Source: Apiotrichum sp. Y4204
Lineage: Eukaryota > Basidiomycota > Tremellomycetes > Trichosporonales > Trichosporonaceae
Length of the DNA stretch: 64,000 nt
NCBI GenBank assembly: GCA_025531455.1
Contig: JAMYHL010000009.1
Span: forward strand, 62,001 to 126,000
Direction of reading: 5' to 3'
Shown: in pieces, positions 12,299 to 22,400 of the stretch
How the letters are laid out: each line of letters begins with the position of its first letter
Position numbering within the stretch: position 1 is the stretch's first letter
Notes under the pieces: model-generated
The model's input: the letters and a program-made list of their open reading frames with translations, nothing else
Told to the model about the DNA's origin: nothing
The model's database searches: none
Translations under genes and position numbers: made by a program

Positions 12299-12379
12299 AA
12301 CGAATGTGGCAGTCCAATCAACCCACCTTCCTTTGGCTGACCTCAGCCCCGAAAAGAGAGAAACGCGAGAGACATAAAC

Positions 12380-12425
12380 GGCCGCTTAGCTCAGTTGGTC
12401 TAGAGCATCGTACTAATACGCAGCA
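12380..12425 (+). pseudogene. tRNA-Ile(AAU)-like 5' fragment
   Basis: The stretch starts like a eukaryotic tRNA-Ile: acceptor half GGCCGCT, D arm TAGCTCAGTTGGTCTAGAGC, and an anticodon-arm-like CGTACTAATACG with AAT in the loop. The anticodon stem is damaged. No T arm and no matching 3' acceptor half (AGCGGCC) follow within 100 nt. I read it as a truncated or decayed copy rather than a working gene. Confidence 0.4.
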
Positions 12426-12850
12426 CGCGTGTTCGGTATGCGTAAGTAAGAGCTCCCCAATTGTACCTCTAATCTCAGGGCCCTAGGCCACCAACCGAAT
12501 CCAACCGTTCAAGCCTGTCAGTGGTCAGTGATTCTCTCGAGAGATCTTTTTGAGTCGGCGAATGAGCGCGAGGGAGGGACTTGTCTGTGCGGAGGGGCAG
12601 ATGTAGATTCGCGGTTGCGGTCGGGAGCGCCTGCGTTGCCCTTGGCACTTGCAGTTGCGCGACAGATGAGCTGATGAAGGCGAACGTGTGGCACACGGGG
12701 GTAGGCGATCCCGAGCATGCTACAGAGCTACAGACACCTGTCGGCAGCATACGTGCTGCCCAGGCGGCTATTGACCGATGCGAAGTGCTCGCACCTGCCC
12801 TGGCACCCTGGAAGTTTGCAGACCCTCGGACGTTCCTGAGGGCTGAAAAG

Positions 12851-12955
12851 GCCCTTGCCCGGATTTGAACCGAGGACCACTCCCAGTCAAGCCGCGTTGC
12901 GGCCGGCATCCTTCGAATCCCGAAGGGAGTATGATAGCGACTACACCACAAGAGC
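12851..12955 (-). tRNA. tRNA-Pro (CGG), intron-containing
   Basis: 105 nt. Acceptor strands GCTCTTG and CAAGGGC pair, and the T arm CTCGG-TTCAAAT-CCGGG is intact. The anticodon stem CTCCC/GGGAG encloses a loop reading TTCGGG, which puts anticodon CGG at 34-36 with G37. A 33-nt intron follows position 37, the standard eukaryotic place, so the mature length would be 72 nt. A TTTT run follows on the transcribed strand. Nearly identical to the copy at 57020-57124, with a few changes in the intron only. Confidence 0.85.
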
Positions 12956-13174
12956 TATACGAAATTTTGGAATGGCAAGGGGATTGATATTGGTGTGCGC
13001 TGAACGGCCGCGCCTGATTTTTATTCCACCGTCTTCTTCTGCGCAACATCTTCGGGTCTGTGCCACTGGGGTGCAATTGCGAGTGCGAACCTGTGCTAAT
13101 TCATACCCCTTCTTTGCATACAAAGCTACCGACAATACAAGCTAGAATCCTGCGTCCCCAAACTCCTACCACCA

Positions 13175-15042
13175 CTAGGGCAGCGCCTGGTGGACATACT
13201 TTGTGTTGACGAGGGCGGCTGCCGGGCCGCCGCTGAGGTCAATGTCCTCGAGGGGGATAAACCGCTGGCGCCCGCGGTAGAGCCACCACGCGAGCCAAGC
13301 GGCCGCAATGACGGGTAGGGAGATGTAGGACGCGAGAAAGTCCTTGTAGCGGAAGACGGGGATGAATGCCTTGAAGCCGTTGAAGATGATGATGAGGGAG
13401 AAAAAGACAATCACCGCCCACGCGAGGTATGGCTGGGCCCATGTCCGGAGCGGAAACGCGCGGCGGTCAACGCCCTGGACCTCGCACGCAGCCTTGAAGC
13501 GCACAAAGCAGAAACAGATGCTGACCCACGTGACCATGTTGACGAGGGCGGTGAGGTTTGAGAGCCATTCGAATGCCTGGGCCGCACCATCAGAGAGGGT
13601 GAGGTATGCCAGTGGACCGAATGCTGCGCCGATGCACACGCCGACCCAGGGAACGCCGTGGCGCGTAGTCCAGAGGAAGCACTTGAAACCGCAGTTGTTG
13701 CGGGTCATGCCCATGAGGCAGCGCGCGTGGCCGTACAGACTCTCGTTTCCGGCGGACCACGCCGAGGTGATGACCACGGCGTTGATGATGTGGGGGAGAA
13801 CCTTGACGCCTGCCTTTTTGGCGATGAGGACAAACGGCGAGGAAGCGGCCGTGTTACCCCCGAGGGCATTCGCGTCTAGGAGCTCAGGGTCGTTGTAGCG
13901 GATATTGAGCCCAATGATAATAACCGAGATAATGTAGATTCCCGTGATGCGGTAAAAGACGGTGCGAATGCACATCCGCAGCGTCTTGCGGGGATTGTGC
14001 GCCTCTCCCGCGACGAGCGCCACACTCTCGATACCGGTGAATCCAAAGGCCGCCTTTGTGAGCACGGCCCAGTACCCCAGGAAGCCCGCAAAGCTCGGAG
14101 GCTTGACGCCCAGGTAGGTCGTGTTGAACGGCGCCTCGCGCCAGTGCTTGCCGCCAGTAAACACCTTATGAGTCGGGATACCGCCGAGATTCGCGATCAG
14201 GCCGAAGATGATCAGTCCGATAAGAGTCGTAAGTTTTAGGACGCCCATCACAAACTCGACTTCGCCATACCACCGCACGCTGATGAGGTTGCAGCCAAGA
14301 GTAATGAACAGGAAGATGGTGATGTATATGGCCGCATGCTTGGTGTTGTCGTCCCAGTAGCCGATAAGGAGCGCGACAGCTGAAAGCTCGGAGGGGACGG
14401 AGAGGCCGACCTTGAGCGCATACGAGAGGCCCATCATGAATCCAAAGCTCTCGTTGACGTACTTGGCGCCCATCTCAACGAAGCCTGGCGTGAACAACTG
14501 TTCCTCGAGAGGAGAGAGACCCACCTCCAATGGTCGGCGCAAAACACATCATCTCACCCTGCCGTCAGTCACTCTGCCGCACCTCCTTTCTCACAAGACA
14601 GTACATCATGCCACCGATGCCCATGCCCATTGTCGTATAGCCCAGAAAGCAGCCTACAGGACCGCCCCAGGCCAGTGCAGATCCCGAGCCGAGGAAAAGT
14701 CCGGTACCGCTGCAATGTCAGTACTCTCTATTCAGCAACACTTACATCGTCCCAGCCAGCGCTATCATACCCGCCACACGAGGCGACTGTTGTCAGCTTG
14801 AAACAACCTCGAGTCATGACGGTGCTTCAAGCCGCCACGTGCCCCGCAACACCGGCGGCGCCACTGGGCGTTGTTATTGCTTGACTTACCAGTGCGCGCT
14901 TCGTGCCGTGGTCGCCCTCATACGTTTCGGCGAGCACCTCGTCATTCTCCGCGAGGTACCGCGCATTATCGTCCGCGACCGAGTGCACGACCGCCACGTC
15001 GTTCAGCGACCCCTTCTCGTCCGAGTAGCCGCGCTTCAGCAT
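13175..15042 (-). CDS. amino acid permease, APC/AAT family
   Basis: Five exons on the minus strand (15042-14890, 14786-14746, 14709-14595, 14558-14525, 14484-13175) encode 550 aa. After an acidic cytosolic N-terminus comes KRALSPRVAGMIALAGTIGT, the typical start of helix 1 in fungal amino acid permeases. The helix 1-3 region continues GLFLGSG, GGPVGCFLGYTTMG and GEMMCFAPTIGGF. Later family marks are GFTGIESVALVAGEAHNPRK, SAWSAGNESLYGHARCLMGM and GVPWVGVC. About 12 helices, plasma membrane proton symport. Specificity is unknown. The four introns are crowded into the first third and are 103, 36, 36 and 40 nt; the 40-nt one was placed because it restores the conserved GGF junction. Confidence 0.9.
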
Positions 15043-16174
15043 TGGGAGGTATGCCTTTGGTATTGGGATGAGTTCAAGTCAGTAGTGATAGAGTCGTGTC
15101 ATCAAGACGCGGGGCCACGGGTTGTCCGCGTCCTTAAACACTTGCTCGTCGGCATTCATGACAGTCCCCGAGATCAAGGTTTGCCCACATTGGGGCCTTT
15201 CGGTGCCCCGGAGGCCGCGGCCGTCGACACCGCACAAAGAGGCCCGCATGCGGCGGCTGCCTTGGGGAAATGGAGCGTGTTGAGAGATACGACGGTGTTG
15301 GCCGAGCTGGATGGAGGAGGGAGACAGTACGGGGTCGCATGTGCCTGCCGGATTAGTCGACGCTGGTCATGGGTCACTCCCAAATACGCGACCGAGTACA
15401 AGCGCAAGGCGACCACAGCCAGTACAGTTGGACAATAAGCTCTCTGCTGGCGGATATCACGCGAAAGGTGTTCCGCGAAACTCATCCAGCTCCTCGGCGG
15501 ATCGCGAAATGACCGAGGTCGCGTTGCTGGAATGGATATAGAATGCCGTGAAAGGAACGTCCCGTGTGTTGTACACCGCGATGGACAAAAGGACATGTGG
15601 TTCTTGTCGGAGGACGCCGGATGCCAAGAACAAAGTGTTTGATGTTATGTTGTCGGATATCGAGGTTTAACCGTGGTCGCTTGGACGTGCCAGAAATTGA
15701 CCACCCGTCTTGGCTTTGCCCTTGAGCAATGCCGGGTCCTCCTGGGCGTCGGAGCTTGCGCAGAACTCGTTCTCTTTCTCGTTCGCAATCGAACACCATT
15801 GAGCGGACTCGCGTCCTTCACAAGCGCAGGGCCGCAGACGGATATTGGTCTCACACGGCTTGGCCACATGGTATTGCTCGTTGCGAGAGCCCGATGCTCG
15901 AGCTGGAGACTTATGCTTCTGGATTATGCCACTGCGCTATTGCCTGGACAATATCTTGATGTCTGACGGCGGAAGACAGTAGCTCGGATCTGAACTTCCA
16001 GGGCGTGTGTTTGGTATTCCTCGACCGATGCCCGTAGTCAGTTGCCATCTGGGTTGTTACATCGCCTTCTAAACATCCCAATGGTGAGATAGGTACACTA
16101 TGCATTCTTCTGAGCTCGATTCTCCCGGCTTAACCAACACAATTTTTCAACATAAGCCCGCCTCGGATCAGCGG
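15043..16174. other. intergenic region, 1.1 kb
   Basis: Upstream region of the permease and 3' flank of the cupin gene, which lies on the same strand. No gene seen. Confidence 0.6.
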
Positions 16175-17160
16175 CTACTGCGCACTCGTCTCAAACTCCT
16201 TGAAGCCGGTGCTCATCCCAAGGAGTTGCTGACCAACGACACCGCCTGGAAGTGAGGAAAAAGCACAGTAAAAGTGGAACGATGTAGGTTCCGTGACCTC
16301 GTCGCATCGAGGACTCACCAAGCACAAAGTTCACAGCGCGGCCTAGCCCGAGAGGCAGATCGGCGAGCACGACGTCGGCGCTGTTCAGGAAGACAAAGAG
16401 CTGGATAGGGTTGGGGGCTACGCCCTTGATGCCGCAGTCGGAAACGTAGCCGTCTGCTGTTAGAAGGAAGGGAGGAATAACACAGGCGTACAAAAGTTGC
16501 GGACTGATGTCAGCCAAGATCCCGGGAGACGGATGAGAGAGGCGCAGCTACCCCGGGAGCTGCTACTCACCAAAGTGCTCGTCAAAGCCGGGCCGGTCAC
16601 CGCCGGTGGTGCTGATGGTGACGTCCATGTCCTCGGTCGCACCGTCGGGGTTCCAGAATGTGTGCGGCGCGCCAGGAGGGATGACGAGCGACTGGCCCGC
16701 GGCGATGGTTCCCTCCTCATCGTTGAGCTTGTATGCGAGGGTGCCAGAGTGCTACTGTCAGGGCCAGATGACGGACAAGCTGAGAAAGCGGGAAAGGGGA
16801 ACGAGCCCCACCCTCTTGCCATGACACGCACGACATTAAACGTCTCGGTCTGGTACCAGTGCCAGTGGTACGGCGGGGTGCCGGTCGCGTTCTTTCCGCA
16901 GGTATGCTTTGAGCCGGCCTTGAAGACCATGCGCGTGCGGAACGGCGTGTCCGAGGCGTACGGGAGGATTTGGACCTACAGTTAGAGAGAAGGGTGGGGA
17001 GACGAGAGCTCCCAGGGGGCTCAATCATGACGCACTGTGAGGTCGCCGCCGAAGAGGAGGAGGCGCCCGTCCGCGTCAGTCCGGACAGGGTCGAGCGCGG
17101 GCTGCCGTTAGTGGCTGTAGCGATGATACATACCTTCGGGGCAAGGAAAGAGAGCGACAT
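16175..17160 (-). CDS. cupin-domain protein
   Basis: Six exons (17160-17134, 17101-17036, 16975-16832, 16751-16571, 16456-16319, 16245-16175) encode 208 aa. The cupin barrel is evident. Motif 1 is YHWHWYQTETFNVHSGTLAY, with the HxH...E metal ligands and a later Gly. Motif 2 is PPGAPHTFWN, with the third His. There is no signal peptide. The family includes dioxygenases, isomerases and small-molecule binders, so the reaction cannot be assigned. The intact ligand set suggests a bound metal. The acceptor at 16457 is a NAGNAG (AACAGCAG), so isoforms differing by one alanine are possible. The first intron is only 32 nt, among the shortest in the window. Confidence 0.82.
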
Positions 17161-18211
17161 TGCGAGTGGTAGGGGGAGTGAAAGCGAGAAGGACGAGTTC
17201 CCAGACTATACACTGGTGTATGTTAGTGGTGGCGTGGGTGTCGTGACTGCTACTGCGCATTCCCCGGTCATCCCATCAGTCTGGTCACACGCGTCGCGGG
17301 TCAGCACGTCGAGCACGCCGATGCGCAGAGGAGAGCGCACCGTGTGCAGCGTTAGAGATGGCCCATGACCGGGCGCATTGTTGCGTACTGCGCCCATGTG
17401 TGGCGCCCGTCGCAGTCACAACGCCAAAGGATGAAGTGATACTTACGACTGTGGATGCGACCGTCAACTCTTGCGCGTGGACGTAGCGCGCGTGGGCAGT
17501 AGCTCCGTAAATGTGCAGTCGGTTTCGAGCAACGACGGAGACCGGAGCAGGGGAGCCGGCAGCTGTGAGATTGTAAGAATACCAGGTCTTGCATCTCGTG
17601 GTCGTCATCTCGGTCTCTCTTGGGAGTTTTGTTTGTGCACCGCCTGTGGAGGTTCTTGGCACCCCCCTCTCGGAGCCTCCGGAGATTCCAGCAGCTCTCC
17701 GCATGTCAAAGTCCGGGGACTAGAGCTTCTCTCGGCATATCCAAAGCAGCAGCGGCAGTGCAAGAAATAAGGTTTCTGGATAACACGTTTCTGTGTCATT
17801 CAGTTTCAGGCGTAACGTTGTTTTCCAGGGAGCAACTGTCCGACCTCGATGCGATCTGATCTGATCTCTTTGATCTCTGGATGCGATCCAAAGGTGCAGC
17901 TCGGGAACGATCTAACAGTCATCTATAATTTGTCCCATCTGTAGAGCCTGCTTGTCGTGCATCTTGTGTTGCGCGCTGTATAAACCCCGCTCGGCAATGG
18001 GTGGTTGCAGTCTCGGACTCGGTCGGTTTCTCGGGGAGGCGATGCGCTGGAAAACGTTGAATTGTCAAGTGCCTTTTTTTCTGTTGCAACCAACTTCGTT
18101 ACTCTCTTCTTGTCCATCCTTGACAACGAGGCAGCGACCACTCCATTGCCACTCTCCATCTACTCTATCCAAACGCATGCTTGCCCCTTGTCCTCATCAC
18201 TCTCGAGCACC
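17161..18211. other. divergent intergenic region, 1.05 kb
   Basis: Shared upstream region of the cupin gene (minus) and the mannosyltransferase gene (plus). A TATA box for the latter is at 17979-17985. No gene seen. Confidence 0.6.
17979..17985 (+). promoter_or_regulatory. TATA box for the OCH1-like gene
   Basis: TATAAAC lies 233 nt before the ATG at 18212. It is only about 26 nt before another in-frame ATG at 18005, which argues that 18005 lies at or upstream of the transcription start. Confidence 0.5.
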
Positions 18212-19914
18212 ATGCGCAGCGGATACCAGCTCCTCCCCACCTCGCTGTGGAGTGCCGAACGCGCCTCGGACACACCACCCGCACCGCGCCAGCTGTCGTG
18301 GGCGCCGACACTCTCGATCTCGAAGCGCAGGATGCTCGTCGCCGCCGCCGTCGCGGGCGTGTGCCTCGTCACGGTCGGCTGGGCGCTCTACCCCGGCCCA
18401 CCACCCCCGCCCCCCGAAGTCGTGCCAGAGCCGTACGAGCTTCCCATCGTCCCCGTCTTCACGCCCCTTACGACCGAGCTCCCGGGCAACTTTACGATTG
18501 CGAGCGTGCCCGTCGAAGGAGAGGTGGATGGCACGGGGAGGATACAGATGGACCTCGGCGAGGAGGCGATGGCGCGCTATGATGTGGATGCCCACGAGGG
18601 AGGGGATAAGATGTGAGTCTACTGACTCGCGGTTGGTCGTTGGGCCGTGCACTTGGGCTTCCGTCCCACATCGCCTACTGAGCGGATAACTCTTTGCGCG
18701 TTCATTTACGTGCGGCAGCGCTGACACCAGCTTCTTCAACCGCTTGATTCACTTTGTGGAGGAGTACATGCCGCCAACACTAAAGGACACAATGCTCGAT
18801 TCCATCGCACTACGCCTACCTCCGTCACTACACACTCTCCTCGAGCGCAAAGGGAGCAGCGACCCGGCTCTTCTCAAACCCGCAGTTGAATTTCGCAACA
18901 TCTTCCAGACGGACAAGAACCCGCCCGGCCCGTGGTCCTTTGACTGGGTGCTCATGAACAGCCTCGACCGCTGGGCACTGGACTTTTACGACGACGCCCG
19001 CGCGGAACAGTGGGTCGACACCACGTTTCCCTCGACGGAACCGCGGGGCATCAAGTGGTCGTACCACTCTATGAGGCGCGGCGTGCTCAAGGCCGATTTC
19101 CTGCGCTATCTCCTCCCTCTCGTCGAAGGCGGCGTGTACATTGACACTGATGTACGTTTACGCTCTCAACCAATGCTGACAGCAGACCCGGCCACTGCAG
19201 CCCATCAACGCCTGGGGCACGCACGAGCCCGAGTTTTGGGACATTGGCGGCACCGACGGCGCAGACTGGAAAGACACCCTCCAGCCGCTCCCGGCGATGA
19301 TTGTCGGCATCGAGATAGACATCCACGAGCGCCTCGACTGGGCAAACCCAGACTTCCAGTGGGCCCACCCGCTGGGTATCTGCCAGTGGGCATTTGCGAG
19401 CGCGCCGTACCACCCCATCCTGCAGGAGATCACGCGCCGCGTGGTGAACAGCTCGCACGTCGTGGCGGACACGGGCAAGCAGATGAATGTCCTCCACTGG
19501 ACGGGCCCCGGGGCATTTACGAACGCTGTCATGTCGTGAGTTTGGCGGAGAAGAACATAGCACACAAGAACTGACGGCGAGATATCTCTCTGCTCGGTAC
19601 AACGTGACGTGGAAGCACCTGCGGGGCCGCCGGCGTCCCCTGCGCATCGGCGAGGTCATGGTGCTCCCCGTGACGGGCTTTTCGCCGCTGCCTGGCGGCC
19701 GGGCGGACTTTGGCGCGGAGAAGAGCGACTCGCCGCAGTGCGCGCTCGTCCATATGTGTGAGTACAAAAGGAAACAAGAGGTGAAAAGCTGACAATAGTC
19801 AATGGGAGCTGGAAGAGCGTAGAGGATGGATATGGCGAGGAGGAGCTCAATAGGACGGGAAGTGTGCATACGCAGGGCTTGGCGCGGAGGTTGACGAAGA
19901 GGATATGGGGATAG
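18212..19914 (+). CDS. OCH1-like alpha-1,6-mannosyltransferase (GT32)
   Basis: Five exons (18212-18612, 18719-19151, 19186-19535, 19582-19757, 19799-19914) encode 491 aa. Topology is type II: a short cytosolic tail, one hydrophobic anchor near residues 40-60 (MLVAAAVAGVCLVTVGWALY), a Pro-rich stem, then the lumenal domain. GT32 marks include NIFQTDKNPPGPW, GVLKADFLRYLLPLVEGGVY and the DxD metal/GDP-mannose site YIDTDTRP at the exon 2/3 junction. VLHWTGPGAFT follows, and HMFNGSWK closes the fold. In yeasts this family starts the outer chain of N-glycans in the early Golgi. The ATG at 18212 has a good context (GAGCACCATG), and the TATA position excludes the upstream in-frame ATG. The acceptor of intron 2 is NAGNAG; the downstream AG gives the usual DTDT. 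Confidence 0.9.
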
Positions 19915-20966
19915 ACTGGTCGCCATGTATCACTTAGACTGTATTGCTCGATACGCGATGTAAAGCAACGGCTTATTGGCTTGTATGTGTAGAACAGGCG
20001 GTGACGTCTTGATTTTATCAACATTGGTGCGGGAGCCTGTAGCGGAACGCGTCCCACCTGCGACAGATGGCTTCGGCTTCACTGCTTGACACAGTTACCA
20101 CCGCGGAACGTCGTGACAAGCAAGGCAGTGGCGTTGGGCCAGGCAACCCGAGAGACAGGCAAGCATGTCGTGGTCGCGTGATTCTTCACCTCCTTCACCT
20201 CCCGAGCCAGACCGCGGCGGGAACGACAGTCTCCAGATCTCCAAAGGGCTCCAGGTTCAGGTGGATGAGCACTTGCCGGCGGTTCCCTCAGCCTTGAACA
20301 GTACGATTAAAAGGTAGAGACAGCCGCTCGCCGGGGTCGCCGACTCGCGTCCGTGGATCTGGCAGAATGTGGAAAATGGAGCTCGAGCAAAGTACAGTAC
20401 GCTTGCACAGCGCGGGAATTATGCCGCAGCCAATTCCCCTTGCTCCTCGTTGCCGACGTCCTGCACGACAGGTCGGAGGTGGCCGACCGGCGCCCATGCT
20501 GTATCTCGGTTCATCCACGGCGCCCCTTTCCGAGCTCGACACCGAAACGACAAAACAACAATGCACAATGCCCATGATGCTCATGATGCCAACGATGCCC
20601 ACTCTTCTTGGCAGGCACCCGCCCTGCACTCAGCTGACGATGTGTTTTGTTTCTCGGTGACGATAGCGATAAGGAACTGCCGCGGCGTCCCCGGTTCCCC
20701 GGCCGGTGACTGGATTATACGACGCAAGAACAGGATATACGCTCGCCGTCGCTTTGGATCTCTGCAAGTCGGTGTTTCGCTCGGCATTCATCCCGTCGAG
20801 CACCATAGAACAGCGCCGGGCATATACGCCGAAACGAGTCGGAGGCCGAGCTGCGTACTGAATTGTGCCGAGAGTATGGTCCATGGTCCACGTCCATGAC
20901 GTCCAAGTCCTTGCCCCCACTCTCTCTTCTTCACCCATACTCGTCCTCCACTCGCCAGGATCAGGC
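19915..20966. other. intergenic region, 1.05 kb
   Basis: 3' flank of the mannosyltransferase and upstream region of the LysA gene. I see no gene and no clear TATA box near the LysA start. Confidence 0.55.
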
Positions 20967-22265
20967 ATGACGAACACGACCGCACAGCAAGCAATCCACC
21001 GCCCGGACGGGACACTGCACATTGAGGGTGTGCGCGTGGCGTCTCTCGCAGAAATACACGGTACGCCGCTGTACGTCTACTCGCGGGGCGCGCTCACCGC
21101 CGCGTGGGAAGCGTACGGCGCGGGCATTGCGCGCTCGTCCCGCGCCGCCACCCCCGACAGCGTACAGGTCCATGTGGCAGTGAAAGCGAACAGCAACCTC
21201 GGCGTTTTGGGTGTCTTTGCGCGCCTCGGGGCGGGGTTTGATATCGTTTCCGGCGGCGAACTCACACGGGTCCTTGCCGCGGGGGGGAAGGCGTCAAATG
21301 TCGTATTCTCAGGCGTGGGCAAGACGGCCGACGAGATGCGCGCAGCCCTGGTCGCCGGCGTGAAATGCTTCAATGTCGAGTCTATCCCCGAGCTCGCGCG
21401 GCTCGATGCCGTAGCCTCTGAATTGAACACAAAGGCGCCAGTCGCACTCCGCGTCAACCCCGACGTGGACGCCAACACGCACAGCTACAATACGACCGGC
21501 AAAAAGGGCAACAAATTCGGTATCGCGTACGACGACGCGCGGGCCGCGTACGCTGCCGCCGCGGCGCTCCCCCACCTCGAGGTCTGTGGTGTCGACTGCC
21601 ACATCGGCTCGCAGATTACGGATACCGCGCCGTACCTCTCTGCTCTGGACCGGGTACTCGATCTCGTCGACGCGCTCGAATCCGACGGCATCAGCATCAA
21701 GCATATCGATATCGGCGGCGGGCTGGGTATCGACTATGGCGATGGCGCGGTGCCCCCTCCCACGGCGGAATTCGTGTGCGCGCTGCTCGACCACATTGAT
21801 GCGCGCGCGCCCGAAAAGGAGGTGTGGTTCGAGCCCGGCCGGTCCCTCGTCGGCGCCGCCGGCGTGCTGCTCACCAAAGTAGAGTACCTCAAGCCGGATA
21901 CGGCGGGGGGCAAGAACTTTGCAATTGTCGATGCGGCAATGAACGACCTCGCGCGGCCGGCAATGTACGAGGCGTTCCACCGCGTCGAGGCGGTCGCGCC
22001 GCGCAAAGGCGAGACGAGCGTGTATGATGTCGTCGGGCCCGTGTGCGAGAGTGGTGATTGGCTCGCGAGGGCGCGCGAGCTCAATGTCGAGGTCGGGGAT
22101 CTGCTCGCTATTCGCGATACGGGTGCGTACTCGTTTGTCATGTCGAGTAATTACAATACGCGGCCGCGAGCCGCCGAGGTGCTCGTTGATGGGAAGCAAG
22201 CGCATTTAGTGCGCAGGCGGGAGACGGTGGAGCAGCTCCTTGCGCAGGAGAGCGTCGTCCCGTAG
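20967..22265 (+). CDS. lysA: diaminopimelate decarboxylase (LysA), bacterial type
   Basis: One uninterrupted exon of 432 aa, the normal bacterial length. The enzyme uses pyridoxal phosphate to decarboxylate meso-diaminopimelate to L-lysine, the last step of the bacterial and plant pathway. Landmarks are in order and intact: TPLYVYSRG; the PLP lysine in VHVAVKANSN (Lys73); GGELTRVLAAG; RVNPDVDANTHSYNTTGKKG; CGVDCHIGSQI; HIDIGGGLGIDY; EPGRSLVGAAGVLLT; VGPVCESGDWLA; and GAYSFVMSSNYNTRPRAAEV. The wording resembles beta/gamma-proteobacterial LysA. Neighbouring genes of this length carry four or more introns; this one has none. The ATG at 20967 matches where bacterial homologues start; in-frame ATGs further upstream add unconserved sequence. 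No other lysine-pathway gene is visible nearby. Alternative: a related PLP decarboxylase of altered specificity. Confidence 0.93.
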   Translation: MTNTTAQQAIHRPDGTLHIEGVRVASLAEIHGTPLYVYSRGALTAAWEAYGAGIARSSRAATPDSVQVHVAVKANSNLGVLGVFARLGAGFDIVSGGELTRVLAAGGKASNVVFSGVGKTADEMRAALVAGVKCFNVESIPELARLDAVASELNTKAPVALRVNPDVDANTHSYNTTGKKGNKFGIAYDDARAAYAAAAALPHLEVCGVDCHIGSQITDTAPYLSALDRVLDLVDALESDGISIKHIDIGGGLGIDYGDGAVPPPTAEFVCALLDHIDARAPEKEVWFEPGRSLVGAAGVLLTKVEYLKPDTAGGKNFAIVDAAMNDLARPAMYEAFHRVEAVAPRKGETSVYDVVGPVCESGDWLARARELNVEVGDLLAIRDTGAYSFVMSSNYNTRPRAAEVLVDGKQAHLVRRRETVEQLLAQESVVP

Positions 22266-22400
22266 TTGGGTACACATGCCTTGTAGTAGAGAGCGCTGCA
22301 CGCCGGTCAAAGTAGTCAATATTTCACCGTCGCCCATCGCCACTCAGTCACCACGCTCCACCAGGCCATCATATGGGTTCCTACATCGCGTATAGTACAT

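Larger units (their letters stand above)
10238..12378. other. gene-poor region, 2.1 kb
   Basis: No supportable coding gene. The left end is the promoter of the lyase, with a minus-strand TATA box at 10453-10459. A CA repeat lies at 12279-12298. Beyond it are a tRNA-like fragment and a proline tRNA. Confidence 0.55.

Noticed and set aside
13175..14542. Shorter amino acid permease starting in the large exon
   Set aside because: That start would skip helix 1. The spliced upstream exons restore the conserved GTIGTGLF and GEMMCFAP segments in frame.
18005..18211. Upstream in-frame ATG for the OCH1-like gene
   Set aside because: It lies only about 26 nt after the TATA box, so it should be at or before the transcription start.
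19087..19926. 279-aa minus-strand open frame
   Set aside because: Complement of the OCH1-like exons, which carry conserved GT32 motifs.
20865..20966. Upstream in-frame extension of LysA (ATG at 20865 or 20877)
   Set aside because: The extra residues do not resemble any LysA N-terminus or a clean targeting peptide, so I kept the start at 20967. A targeting role is not excluded.
21309..22205. 298-aa open frame antisense to LysA
   Set aside because: Arg/His/Asp-rich shadow frame over a strongly conserved gene on the other strand.
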